Origin: Pedobacter sp. MC2016-24
Lineage (GTDB): Bacteria; Bacteroidota; Bacteroidia; Sphingobacteriales; Sphingobacteriaceae
Direction of reading: 5' to 3'
DNA: 64,000 nt
NCBI RefSeq assembly: GCF_015223055.1
Contig: NZ_JADFBX010000005.1
Span: 310,001-374,000 of the forward strand
Made by a program: the position numbers and the translations under genes
Notes under the pieces: model-generated
Told to the model about the DNA's origin: nothing
The model's database searches: none
What the model saw: the letters and a program-made list of their open reading frames with translations, nothing else
Shown here: one piece after another, positions 1-7,248 of the stretch
Layout: every line of letters starts with the position of its first letter
Position numbering within the stretch: position 1 is the first letter of the stretch

Positions 1-944
1 TGCTCTGCACTTTCTTTCGGATCGGCCTTCAACCTGGTGGCAAGTTCTGCATCCTCAAGATCATTACCCGTGCGCTTAAAAGTTCCCGCAATCGGGAAAA
101 TGTTAGCCACATTATCTCCAATGGTAATTTGTGCCTCCGGCGATGAACCGAATAGTTTGAAACTGCCATAATCAAAATAGAACAAATATGGAGATGGATT
201 GATCGACCGCAGGCAGCGGTAAACGTTAAACTCATCTCCTGAAAACCCCTGATTAAAGGCTCTGGATGGTACAATCTGAAACACATCACCACGTAAAATA
301 TGTTTTTTCAACTTTTCTACAATCTCCATAAAACCCGCATCGGTTAAATTCGATTGCTCTTCACCCACCGTGCTGAAGTTATATTCCGGGAAATTTTTAT
401 TCTGAATGATGTATTCGATTTTTTCTAACTCGTCATTATCATCCCCGTTGAAGGTATTTTTAAATAAGGTAACCTCATTTTTAAAATGGTCAATGGCGAT
501 GATGTAGCGGTAAATGTGGTATTGCATAACCGGGATTTGCTGATCCTTTGGTGTGGTAGCGCTAAATTTAATATCTTCAAAATGCTGCACAGCATTCCAG
601 GTGAAATAGCCAAACAAGCCACTCGAAATGTATCGGGTATCTTCTACTACGTGTGGTGTAAAAGAGGATTTAAACTTTTCAATTTCTTCAGTAAGTACAA
701 ATTCTGTCTTACGCTCTTTCCGTCCATCCGGAAAATAAGTAGACAATACGTTGTCCTGCAAAACAATTCCTGCAACAGGCTCTGCACAAACATAACTTAC
801 AGAATTGGACCGGCTGTGGTAATCAGAACTCTCCAGTAAAATTGTATTCGGGAACACATCCCGGAGGCGGAGGTAAATACTTACCGGGGTGGTGGTATCT
901 GCCAGTCTTTTTTTAGACGTTGTATTAATTAGATAATTGGTCAT
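1..944 (-). CDS. trpE: Anthranilate synthase component I, 3' end cut off by window edge
   Basis: Chorismate plus glutamine (or ammonia) to anthranilate, the first step of tryptophan synthesis. About 314 codons are present and the frame runs off the window at base 1, so the C-terminal third is missing. The visible part has the TrpE N-terminal domain and then the start of the chorismate-binding domain, including GDVFQIVPSRAF, NPSPYLFYFDYG and FGSSPEAQ, ending near DPKESAE. The ATG at 944 follows a leader with a Trp-codon peptide and an intrinsic terminator, which supports the TrpE call over the related PabB or MenF enzymes. Other trp genes would be expected downstream, outside the window. Confidence 0.93.
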   Translation of the reverse strand, partial: MTNYLINTTSKKRLADTTTPVSIYLRLRDVFPNTILLESSDYHSRSNSVSYVCAEPVAGIVLQDNVLSTYFPDGRKERKTEFVLTEEIEKFKSSFTPHVVEDTRYISSGLFGYFTWNAVQHFEDIKFSATTPKDQQIPVMQYHIYRYIIAIDHFKNEVTLFKNTFNGDDNDELEKIEYIIQNKNFPEYNFSTVGEEQSNLTDAGFMEIVEKLKKHILRGDVFQIVPSRAFNQGFSGDEFNVYRCLRSINPSPYLFYFDYGSFKLFGSSPEAQITIGDNVANIFPIAGTFKRTGNDLEDAELATRLKADPKESAE

Positions 945-1060
945 CTTATTCAAACTTTCTTTTATATGCTTTTATCATTCAATTTTTCTGCATCATCAGC
1001 AGGCTTAACAATTTCTTAAAGTCTAACCTGCCCTTTCCTTTCAACCTAAATTTTAGCCAT

Positions 1061-1092
1061 AAAAAAACCCGACGTGTGGTCTACGTCGGGTT
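1061..1092 (-). terminator. trp attenuator terminator
   Basis: On the minus strand a perfect 10-bp stem (AACCCGACGT, loop AGACCAC, ACGTCGGGTT) is followed by a run of seven T. It lies between the Trp-rich leader peptide and trpE, 117 bases before the trpE start, so it terminates transcription ahead of the structural gene. Part of its 5' arm and loop can instead pair with an upstream segment at 1140-1148, the expected antiterminator. Confidence 0.85.
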
Positions 1093-1119
1093 CAATGTGG
1101 TTTGGTTTAGGTTGATAAA

Positions 1120-1194
1120 CTATAAGGTACACAAAGCTACGAGCAGACTCTTTGGAGTGCTACGCCATTGCCAAGTATGTATATTGTTAATCAT
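1120..1194 (-). CDS. trpL: trp operon leader peptide (24 aa)
   Basis: The minus-strand frame reads MINNIHTWQWRSTPKSLL and then VALCTL before TAG. Two Trp codons separated by one Gln codon (TGG CAA TGG, residues 8-10) lie upstream of three mutually exclusive stems. Segment 1:2 is AGCACTC with GAGTCTGCT (2-nt bulge). Segment 2:3 is GTCTGCTCG (1140-1148) with CGACGTAGAC (1079-1088). Segment 3:4 is the terminator. A ribosome stalled at the Trp codons would cover segment 1 and favour the antiterminator. This is classical attenuation logic; the folds were read by eye. Start and peptide length are well supported by this geometry. Confidence 0.82.
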   Translation of the reverse strand: MINNIHTWQWRSTPKSLLVALCTL

Positions 1195-1200
1195 ATGTCA

Positions 1201-1231
1201 CAAAAATATAAATAAATCTTACAAAGCAAAA
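1201..1231 (-). promoter_or_regulatory. Candidate trp promoter
   Basis: Minus-strand TTTTG and TATTTTTG (1201-1208, matching TAnnTTTG) are about 18 bp apart. The expected transcription start falls within a few bases of the leader-peptide ATG at 1194, so the leader mRNA may be almost leaderless. Confidence 0.5.
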
Positions 1232-1246
1232 TTAAATTTGCAATTT

Positions 1247-1675
1247 TTATGAAACGCCAAAGAATGAACGACTTGGATCTACCATCGTCATCTGTATAAT
1301 TGAGGCTATAATAATGATCAATCCGAGTCCAAAATACAAGGCAACAGAACGATGTTTCACAGCGGCATCAGTACCTTTTTTAGACCTTGCATTGCCTATA
1401 GTGACTAAAACAGCGGCAAAGATCATCATACCGATGTGTTCCATTTTCCAATATCTTACGCCGGCTTCTACAAGTGGACTTAAAAAATAAAGCACCAGAC
1501 CAATTAAAATTTGGGTGTGCACAAAAATCAGGGTAAAGAGATTTAATTTTCTATTTCCCTCGGTGTAAGGCTTTTTACCCAACCATCCTGCTAATGCTTG
1601 AATGATCGCAACCACCAATAGAATTAAAACCAGGTAACGCCAACCTGAATGTGCGCTTTTTAAAATCTGATACAT
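1247..1675 (-). CDS. Small four-helix membrane protein, cytochrome b-like
   Basis: 142 aa starting at MYQILKSAHSGWRYL. An upstream in-frame ATG at 1714 would add 13 residues, but MYQ begins directly at the conserved helix. Four hydrophobic segments are visible (roughly residues 12-32, 42-68, 76-93 and 108-130), with histidines at the helix edges in HSGWR, FVHTQ, MEHIG and KHRS. That layout resembles small cytochrome b561/CopD-type proteins, and Bacteroidota homologues are often labelled cytochrome B. Haem binding is not shown. It is a single gene, divergent from the TPM lipoprotein and upstream of the trp leader on the same strand. Confidence 0.6.
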   Translation of the reverse strand: MYQILKSAHSGWRYLVLILLVVAIIQALAGWLGKKPYTEGNRKLNLFTLIFVHTQILIGLVLYFLSPLVEAGVRYWKMEHIGMMIFAAVLVTIGNARSKKGTDAAVKHRSVALYFGLGLIIIIASIIQMTMVDPSRSFFGVS

Positions 1676-1844
1676 AATAGTTTTTCTTTCAAACTTAACC
1701 AATTCCTTGCGCATTTGTAAAAAAGGTCTTTTACGAATTCATATTTAAAATGATTATGAATAATCAAAAACAAAATTTCACAATGCAATTATTGGCCATA
1801 TTATTGTAAGTAATTAAATCATCCAAACCAGCAAATCAATTCCT

Positions 1845-3422
1845 ATGACGTTCAGAATTCCTTTGAATCTTTACTGTATTTTTTCACTAACGGTATTATT
1901 GCTCTTTACCGGATGTGATTCTAAAAAATCACAACAAAGCCTAATCTCAAAGATCCCGGATCCCAAAACACTTAATGAAAGCTATGTGAGTAATCCCGAT
2001 CTCATCTTGTCTGCAGAAACCGTAGCAAGCTTAAACGAACAGCTTAGCGCTCTGGATCAGTCGGGAACAGCGCATATTGATGTGGTATTTGTCAAAAGTA
2101 TTGGCGACCTTATCCCAAAAGATATTGCCCATGAACTATTCAATACCTGGAAAATAGGCAGTAAAGAAACTGATAACGGACTGCTGATTTTTGTGGTCGA
2201 GGATCAGCACCGGATAGAATTTGAAACAGGTTATGGCCTGGAAGGTATACTTCCAGATATGATTTGCCAGCGCATTCAGCAAGAGCATATGATCCCTTAT
2301 GCAAAACAAGGTGACTACAATAAAGCAATTACCGAGGGTGTAACAGCCGTTATAACCCGGTTAAAGGGAGAAAACACCAGCGCAAATGAAAACCCTGCTC
2401 CCCCGGTCGCGGTTGATACCGTTCTTGCCGATGCTATAAAAGCAGATCCTGTAACCATTGTACCCGACATTGTTGTTGGAAATCCAACACAACAGTTTGC
2501 CAATACCAATATTCCTCAATCGAAACCTATGGGACCAGTTGGCAACCTTTTTACCTTAGGTATAGCCTTTCTTTTTGTATCTATAGCTAAATTAATTGGC
2601 CATAGGCTCCACCCCTCTCCGGGTAAACCAAGCTTTTTAAACCCGGTAACACTGCTTCTTTGTACAATCCCCATCGCACTGGTTGTACTCCTGAACCTCT
2701 ATTATCCCATAAGCTGGATCAATGTCAGGGCAATTATAGTACTTTACCTTTGTCTTGTTGCCTATATACACCTGCATTTCTTTTTCAAAAGCCGAAGTCT
2801 CAAAGCAAAACTCGCTGGTAAAAGCAGGCATGAGCAGTTTATTGCCTGGCGCGATACTTATGAACCTTTGCGCGGCACCAGTAAACTGATTCCGGGCCTC
2901 TCTTCCTACTGGAAAAAATATACCGAACAACAGTATTCACTCCGAAATGCGGTCGAAGATTGTCCAAAATGCGGGAAGCCAATGGTACGGTTAAATGAAG
3001 AAAACGACGACAAATACCTGCTCAAAGGTCAGGTATCCGAAGAAAAGATCGATGCAGTAGATTACGATGTATGGCGTTGCGATCCTTGTCAAAATACGCT
3101 AACCATGGATTATCAGAACCTAAAATCATCTGCAACAACGTGCAAAAAGTGCGGGTTCAAAACCATGCAATATACCAGAAGCCGGATTATTGAAGCGGCA
3201 ACCACCAGCAGCGCGGGTTGTGGTTGCGCCTATTACACTTGTTACAATTGCAAATTTTCAGAAACAGAAGAATACACGATAGCAAGAATTGCCAGTTCAA
3301 GCTCCTCTTCAGGTAGTTCTTCTTCATCGAGCTCTTCATCAAGCAGAAGTTCGTCGTCAAGCAGTCGTTCTTCCTCCAGCGGCGGCTCTTCAGGAGGGGG
3401 CGGATCGGGCAGTAGCTGGTAA
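1845..3422 (+). CDS. TPM-domain lipoprotein with zinc-ribbon-like C-terminus (YgcG-like)
   Basis: 525 aa. An N-terminal signal with lipobox LFTGC (cleavage before Cys24) suggests a membrane-anchored lipoprotein. Residues about 45-170 match a TPM domain, with DNGLLIFVVEDQHRIEFETG and YGLEGILPD. Three hydrophobic helices follow (about 232-255, 267-288 and 293-314). Then come four Cys pairs (CPKCGKP, CDPC, CKKCG and a CGCAYYTCYNC cluster) that look like paired zinc ribbons. The extreme C-terminus is a Ser/Gly tract ending SGSSW, a hallmark of YgcG-type proteins. TPM proteins are linked to membrane protein quality control and, in plants, photosystem II repair; the role here is unknown. Confidence 0.75.
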   Translation: MTFRIPLNLYCIFSLTVLLLFTGCDSKKSQQSLISKIPDPKTLNESYVSNPDLILSAETVASLNEQLSALDQSGTAHIDVVFVKSIGDLIPKDIAHELFNTWKIGSKETDNGLLIFVVEDQHRIEFETGYGLEGILPDMICQRIQQEHMIPYAKQGDYNKAITEGVTAVITRLKGENTSANENPAPPVAVDTVLADAIKADPVTIVPDIVVGNPTQQFANTNIPQSKPMGPVGNLFTLGIAFLFVSIAKLIGHRLHPSPGKPSFLNPVTLLLCTIPIALVVLLNLYYPISWINVRAIIVLYLCLVAYIHLHFFFKSRSLKAKLAGKSRHEQFIAWRDTYEPLRGTSKLIPGLSSYWKKYTEQQYSLRNAVEDCPKCGKPMVRLNEENDDKYLLKGQVSEEKIDAVDYDVWRCDPCQNTLTMDYQNLKSSATTCKKCGFKTMQYTRSRIIEAATTSSAGCGCAYYTCYNCKFSETEEYTIARIASSSSSSGSSSSSSSSSSRSSSSSSRSSSSGGSSGGGGSGSSW

Positions 3423-3446
3423 GAAAAAAAGCCCTAAACAAAAAAA

Positions 3447-3476
3447 GAGTAATCTCATCCAAGATTACTCGTTTTT
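3447..3476. terminator. Bidirectional terminator
   Basis: Perfect 9-bp stem GAGTAATCT/AGATTACTC with loop CATCCA. T-runs flank it on both strands, so it can end the TPM gene (+) and the tRNA-like transcript (-). Confidence 0.85.
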
Positions 3477-3505
3477 AACTAACTTATTATTCATAAAAAA
3501 ACTGG

Positions 3506-3647
3506 CTGTTGGGGAAGGAGTCGAACCTTCAAGGGGTAGTTAGCTACAGTTCAAAAATTAATTTGTGGTCAACCCATAAACTGCGTTTATCCATTTATCC
3601 CCACCACCGAGACAAGAAGGCGTGTCTGCCAATTTCACCACCCAACA
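3506..3647 (-). tRNA. tRNA-Leu-like gene with GUC anticodon position and 73-nt variable region
   Basis: Reading the minus strand: a perfect 7-bp acceptor (TGTTGGG/CCCAACA), discriminator G, then genomic CCA at 3503-3505. The D-arm GTG-AAATTGGCAGA-CAC is of the tRNA-Leu type (3-bp stem, 11-nt loop). The anticodon arm is CCTTC-TTGTCTC-GGTGG, with one U-U mismatch and one wobble. The T-arm GAAGG-TTCGACT-CCTTC is perfect. Homology to Leu tRNAs places GTC at 34-36 (3611-3613), an Asp anticodon, with unusual U37. The region between anticodon arm and T-arm is 73 nt, against about 12-20 in ordinary class II tRNAs. It contains a 6-bp hairpin (ATAAAC-GCA-GTTTAT) and a GGGG/CCCC variable-arm stem. Decoding function is uncertain. 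Confidence 0.6.
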
Positions 3648-3667
3648 ATAACTAAAGTACTAAAATA

Positions 3668-3725
3668 TTAAGTAATAAGTTTGATAGTTTTGGTTCAGGT
3701 TGATTGTTTCAAACTTATTACTTAA
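3668..3725. repeat. 17-bp perfect inverted repeat between the two tRNA-like genes
   Basis: TTAAGTAATAAGTTTGA at 3668-3684 pairs exactly with its complement at 3709-3725 around a 24-nt loop. There is no T-run on either side, so it is not a standard terminator. In the minus-strand transcript it would separate the two tRNA-like units, making a processing stem one possibility. Confidence 0.8.
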
Positions 3726-3728
3726 ATG

Positions 3729-3836
3729 CTGTAGGGGAAGGAGTCGAACCTTCAAGGAGTAGTTAGCCCTTACGGGTTTTCCATTTTCTCCACCACCGAG
3801 ACAAGGAGGTGCGTCTGCCAATTTCACCACCCTACA
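3729..3836 (-). tRNA. Second tRNA-Leu-like gene with GUC anticodon position and 39-nt variable region
   Basis: Same architecture as its neighbour at 3506-3647. The acceptor TGTAGGG/CCCTACA is perfect, with discriminator G and no encoded CCA. The D-arm GTG-AAATTGGCAGA-CGC is Leu-like, the anticodon arm is CCTCC-TTGTCTC-GGTGG (GTC at 3800-3802), and the T-arm is identical. The variable region is 39 nt. Its stem GGAG/CTCC covaries with GGGG/CCCC of the neighbour, direct evidence that this stem is under selection. It carries CCC-GTAA-GGG, a GNRA-tetraloop hairpin. The sequence GCTAACTAC before the T-arm is shared by both genes. Confidence 0.6.
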
Positions 3837-3883
3837 GAGTATAAGCATGTGTTAAAGAACTATTTTTTGTTACTTGCTTGATA

Positions 3884-3915
3884 CAAATGTAACAACAACC
3901 TTAATACGTTACAAA
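3884..3915 (-). promoter_or_regulatory. Promoter of the tRNA-like pair
   Basis: Minus-strand TTTG (3912-3915), 20 bp, then TACATTTG (3884-3891) is a near-perfect Bacteroidota promoter. It is about 47 bases upstream of the second tRNA-like gene and indicates that the pair is expressed. Confidence 0.65.
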
Positions 3916-3988
3916 TATTTTAATCAATTAATTTTATTTTTACCATTATTATAATTAATATTGTGTACCGTTAACAAATATCAAAATC

Positions 3989-4462
3989 ATGCTTAAAAAA
4001 GAAAGCCAAAATTTAGAAATTGATAACCTGGATATCGACATCTTGAAGCAACTGATGTTAGATGCGACTAAACCGTATACAGAAATTGCAAAAGATCTGA
4101 TTGTTTCGGGCGGAACGATCCATGTTCGGATGAAAAAACTTCACGAAATGGGCATTATTAAAGGTTCACACTTAATAATTGACCCTCAAAAGGCCGGCTA
4201 TGACATTTGTGCCTTTTTGGGAATTTACCTTGAAAAAGGAATTCAATATAAAGATGCCGTAGAACAACTGAGCCGTATTAAAGAAGTTGTAGAACTACAT
4301 TATACTACTGGAGCTTATAGCATGTTTGCAAAAATTATTTGCAGAGATACCAATCATCTCAGACATGTGCTAAATGAAGAAATACAGGCAGTGAATGGAA
4401 TTCAGCGTACAGAGACCTTGATTTCACTGGAAGAAAGCATCAAAAGACAAATTGAACTATGA
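3989..4462 (+). CDS. Lrp/AsnC-family transcriptional regulator
   Basis: 157 aa, the normal family length. Residues about 14-60 form the N-terminal winged HTH (LDIDILKQLMLDATKPYTEI followed by AKDL, then a recognition region around GGTIHVRMKKLHEMGII). Residues about 70-150 form the RAM ligand-binding domain. Members usually sense amino acids and form octamers. The effector cannot be read from sequence. It is a single gene, followed at once by a perfect hairpin (4464-4497) and a larger palindromic block. Confidence 0.85.
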   Translation: MLKKESQNLEIDNLDIDILKQLMLDATKPYTEIAKDLIVSGGTIHVRMKKLHEMGIIKGSHLIIDPQKAGYDICAFLGIYLEKGIQYKDAVEQLSRIKEVVELHYTTGAYSMFAKIICRDTNHLRHVLNEEIQAVNGIQRTETLISLEESIKRQIEL

Positions 4463-4463
4463 T

Positions 4464-4497
4464 CCAAGGTACTGAACCGGGTGGTTCAGTACCTTGG
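4464..4497. repeat. 15-bp perfect hairpin directly after the Lrp stop codon
   Basis: CCAAGGTACTGAACC and its exact complement are separated by GGGT. It starts two bases after the stop codon. It could stabilise or end the mRNA, but there is no T-run after it. Confidence 0.8.
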
Positions 4498-4519
4498 TAC
4501 CTACATGATAAGTGCAGGC

Positions 4520-4672
4520 AAAATACAGCTAAAGTACAGCGTCCCCTTACTTCTGCCTTACCTCTTCCTTACCCCTGCTTTACCCTAGAGGTAAAGCAGG
4601 GGTAAGGAAGAGGTAAAGAGGGGGTAAAGCAGGGGTAAAGCGGGTCTGTATTTTAGGTGTACTTTAGCTGTA
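4520..4672. repeat. Nested palindrome block
   Basis: A perfect 27-bp inverted repeat (4558-4584 with 4590-4616, loop CTAGA) consists of purine/pyrimidine-biased GGTAAAG/AGGGGTAAGG units. It sits inside an outer 15-bp perfect repeat, TACAGCTAAAGTACA (4524-4538) with its complement at 4658-4672. A partly overlapping pair is AAAATACAG (4520-4528) with CTGTATTTT (4646-4654). Extra copies of GGGGTAAAGCAGGGGTAAAG follow the inner arm. No coding sequence is visible. It could be a repetitive extragenic palindrome or a small non-autonomous element. Confidence 0.8.
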
Positions 4673-4763
4673 GAAATCCAGTACTTATATAGAACCTTTT
4701 CTGATATGAACTTTACCTTTTACAGTGCTTAGTAAAAGTCTTCATCTTTTAAAAAAGAAAACA

Positions 4764-5043
4764 TATCTTTGCACCAATTCCTTCATTATAGAACACTTAA
4801 GTATAGGAATCATGACAGAATTTAATAACATATCGCCCCTTTTGCTCATTGCCTAAAACAGGCAGATGTAATTCTGTTTCCCTTTAATTTTATCGGAATT
4901 CAAACTGTTCAGCCATAAGCCGCCGAATAGGAACCATTGCGTCTGCCTTTAATTTCAGGCTTCATCGAGCTCAGGAAAGGGTATATCCCTACTGGGAAGA
5001 ATTTTTGAAATCAACAATCAACAAAAATTTCAAATGAAGTCTA
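4764..5043 (+). other. Long 5' leader of the rtcB1 unit
   Basis: A -7-like box TATCTTTG lies at 4764-4771, with no good -33 box. The next 270 bases have no convincing gene, only a 14-codon ATG frame at 4812-4856. ACAGAATT (from 4815) can pair with AATTCTGT (from about 4870), and GCCT-AAAAC-AGGC forms a small hairpin. None of the palindromes of the 159-bp module found elsewhere in this island occurs here, so rtcB1 appears to be controlled separately. Confidence 0.35.
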
Positions 5044-5799
5044 ATGGACAACTATGAATTGCCCTTTGATGCCATGCCCTATAAATTGAAAACGGCAAGG
5101 CAAAAAAAACGGCTACAAAAAAAAGATTTCGACAAGCAGGTTATACAAATCATTAAAAAAAGAGAACAATACTGGCAACAGCGATGCGACCTGCCCTGGA
5201 TTCCATTGGCAGTTCCTTACCAAAGGGGCTGGAAACGGCATTTTGTTTTGAGAGCAGATATTAAAAGATCGACATTGGCCGATTTTTACGAAGGATTACT
5301 GAAGCAGATCAACACCGTTCAGCATTCCGCAGATCGATCATTTAAAACAAGAAAACGCCGCCGACGAAGGAGAGCTAAGGAAGAGCAGAAGCAATTGTTA
5401 CATGAATTTCCGGAATGGCAGTGGGACAATGAACGTTATCAACGTCTCAGCCCAATTGAAAAAACACATTTTCACAGGTATGAAAAGTGGGATAACAACA
5501 GAAAAAATGTACAACTGTTTTATCGGTTCAATGAACCCTGGAGATATGTTTTGAAAATAGTGCCACACCTGGTGACGCATGTAAAAATGGTGGATGAAGA
5601 GCTGGAAGGCCAGATTCAATTGCTGGACAACTACATCCGCAATCACCATTTGGAACCAAAGATAGCAAAGCTAAAAGGCGGCGCTTACCACTACTGGAAA
5701 TGGGCTGACTTTGATAAACCACGCTATGTCGAAGCTAAAAAACAAGCATTGCTCCAGATTAAGGACGCAATAGCAATTAAAAGACAAGAAAAATTTTAA
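5044..5799 (+). CDS. Basic protein of unknown function next to RtcB
   Basis: 251 aa, soluble, no signal peptide or membrane segment. I do not recognise the family. It is rich in Lys/Arg/Trp/Tyr: a basic N-terminal stretch (residues 15-40), a run of arginines near residues 102-109 (RKRRRRRR), an aromatic patch EFPEWQWDNERY and a C-terminal YHYWKW. This composition suits nucleic-acid binding but shows no known domain. It ends six bases before rtcB1 and almost certainly shares its transcript, so a partner role in RNA repair is the best contextual guess. Confidence 0.7.
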   Translation: MDNYELPFDAMPYKLKTARQKKRLQKKDFDKQVIQIIKKREQYWQQRCDLPWIPLAVPYQRGWKRHFVLRADIKRSTLADFYEGLLKQINTVQHSADRSFKTRKRRRRRRAKEEQKQLLHEFPEWQWDNERYQRLSPIEKTHFHRYEKWDNNRKNVQLFYRFNEPWRYVLKIVPHLVTHVKMVDEELEGQIQLLDNYIRNHHLEPKIAKLKGGAYHYWKWADFDKPRYVEAKKQALLQIKDAIAIKRQEKF

Positions 5800-5804
5800 A
5801 CGCG

Positions 5805-7205
5805 ATGAGCATTTTAAAAACAAAAGAATTAAGTAAGATAGGTTATACCAATGATAAAGCAAGGAGCCTGGTGATCAACATCATTTCCAAACACTACAAA
5901 CATCATACAAAAACCGAAATCATAGATTTATTAACCCTGATCTTAAAACAACCGGAGGATTACATCCAGGACGAAATTGTAGGGAAAATAGCCGAAACCC
6001 TGATCAACAGGCCAAAGCAATTGAATTTCAACACCTATACCCTATTACAGGAAACTGGCATGCTAAAAATATATGGCGGAAAGGAAATAGACCATGGAGC
6101 TAAAAAACAAATGGAAAATACCATGGCCTTACCCATTGTGGTACAAGGCGCACTGATGCCTGATGCACATACGGGTTACGGCCTGCCCATTGGAGGTGTA
6201 TTGGCGACTAGCAACGCGGTGATCCCATATGCCGTTGGTGTGGATATAGGTTGCCGTATGGCTTTGTCCATTATTGGCGAAAGTGATAGCTTTTTTAAAC
6301 GTTACTCGCATCAGATGAAAGTAGCGCTGAAGGAGCTGACCCATTTTGGCATGGAAGGCAGTTTAAGCAAACCAGCAAATCACGACATATTAGACAGCCC
6401 ATTATTTGGCGAAACGGAATTGCTAAAGCGATTGCAGGGTAAAGCTGCCCGGCAACTGGGCACGTCGGGAAGTGGCAATCACTTTGTGGAATTTGGTGAA
6501 ATTGAATTGTTTGAAGGGAACGATCTGGGATTGCTGCCCGGGAAGTACATGGGTTTATTGTCTCATTCGGGAAGCCGCGGACTGGGTGCCAATATTGCCC
6601 AATATTACACTAAAATAGCGATGGACAGTTGTAAATTACCTTCTGAGGTAGCGCGAATGGCCTGGTTGGATATGGATAAAGCAGCTGGACAGGAATACTG
6701 GCTGAGCATGAACCTTGCAGGAGATTACGCTAAAGCTTGTCATGATGTCATTCACCAGAGCCTGTTAAAATCTCTGGGTATTGAGGCACTGGCCAAAGTG
6801 GAAAATCACCATAATTTTGCCTGGAAGGATACGCTGTTAGATGGCAGGGAGGTGATTGTACACCGCAAAGGGGCAACGCCTGCACACCAGGGTGAACTGG
6901 GCATTATCCCGGGCAGCATGACAACAGCAGCCTACCTGGTGCGAGGAAAAGGAATCGCAAATTCACTGTACTCTGCGTCACATGGCGCCGGCCGGGCAAT
7001 GAGCCGTAGTAAAGCCAAAGACAGCACAACGGCTTCGGATCTGAAAAAGGTTTTAAGTAAGGCTGGCGTGACCTTGATTGGCGGAAGCGTGGAAGAAAGT
7101 CCGAAAGCCTATAAGGATATTGAGAAAATCATGGCGGCACAAACAGATTTGGTTGAGGTTCAGGGTAAGTTTAAACCAAGGATTGTTCGGATGAACAAAG
7201 ACTAA
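5805..7205 (+). CDS. rtcB: RtcB-family RNA ligase, copy 1
   Basis: 466 aa. RtcB joins 2',3'-cyclic-phosphate or 3'-phosphate ends to 5'-OH ends using GTP and Mn2+. Family motifs in order: PDAHTGYGLPIGGVLAT, GVDIGCRMALS (metal-binding Asp and Cys), SGSGNHFVEFG, SHSGSRGLG, VENHHNFAW, HRKGATPAHQG, PGSMTTAAYLVRG and SHGAGRAMSRSKA (the region of the guanylated His). All key residues appear intact. It is clearly paralogous to the second RtcB at 13175-14590 but diverged in the N-terminal 90 residues and the insert after GCRMALS. Confidence 0.93.
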   Translation: MSILKTKELSKIGYTNDKARSLVINIISKHYKHHTKTEIIDLLTLILKQPEDYIQDEIVGKIAETLINRPKQLNFNTYTLLQETGMLKIYGGKEIDHGAKKQMENTMALPIVVQGALMPDAHTGYGLPIGGVLATSNAVIPYAVGVDIGCRMALSIIGESDSFFKRYSHQMKVALKELTHFGMEGSLSKPANHDILDSPLFGETELLKRLQGKAARQLGTSGSGNHFVEFGEIELFEGNDLGLLPGKYMGLLSHSGSRGLGANIAQYYTKIAMDSCKLPSEVARMAWLDMDKAAGQEYWLSMNLAGDYAKACHDVIHQSLLKSLGIEALAKVENHHNFAWKDTLLDGREVIVHRKGATPAHQGELGIIPGSMTTAAYLVRGKGIANSLYSASHGAGRAMSRSKAKDSTTASDLKKVLSKAGVTLIGGSVEESPKAYKDIEKIMAAQTDLVEVQGKFKPRIVRMNKD

Positions 7206-7216
7206 TGCCTATCTCA

Positions 7217-7248
7217 GAAAAAGCGTAAATTAACGTTTACGCTTTTTC
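7217..7248. terminator. Bidirectional terminator between rtcB1 and the PepSY remnant
   Basis: Perfect 13-bp stem GAAAAAGCGTAAA with its complement, loop TTAACG; A/T-rich outer arms give T-runs on both strands. The last codons of the minus-strand PepSY frame lie inside it. Confidence 0.8.

Noticed and set aside
4558..4616. CRISPR-like repeat
   Set aside because: The repeats are inverted and contiguous with no spacers.
4812..4856. 14-codon frame in the rtcB1 leader as a leader peptide
   Set aside because: No amino-acid-specific codon bias and no terminator follows it.
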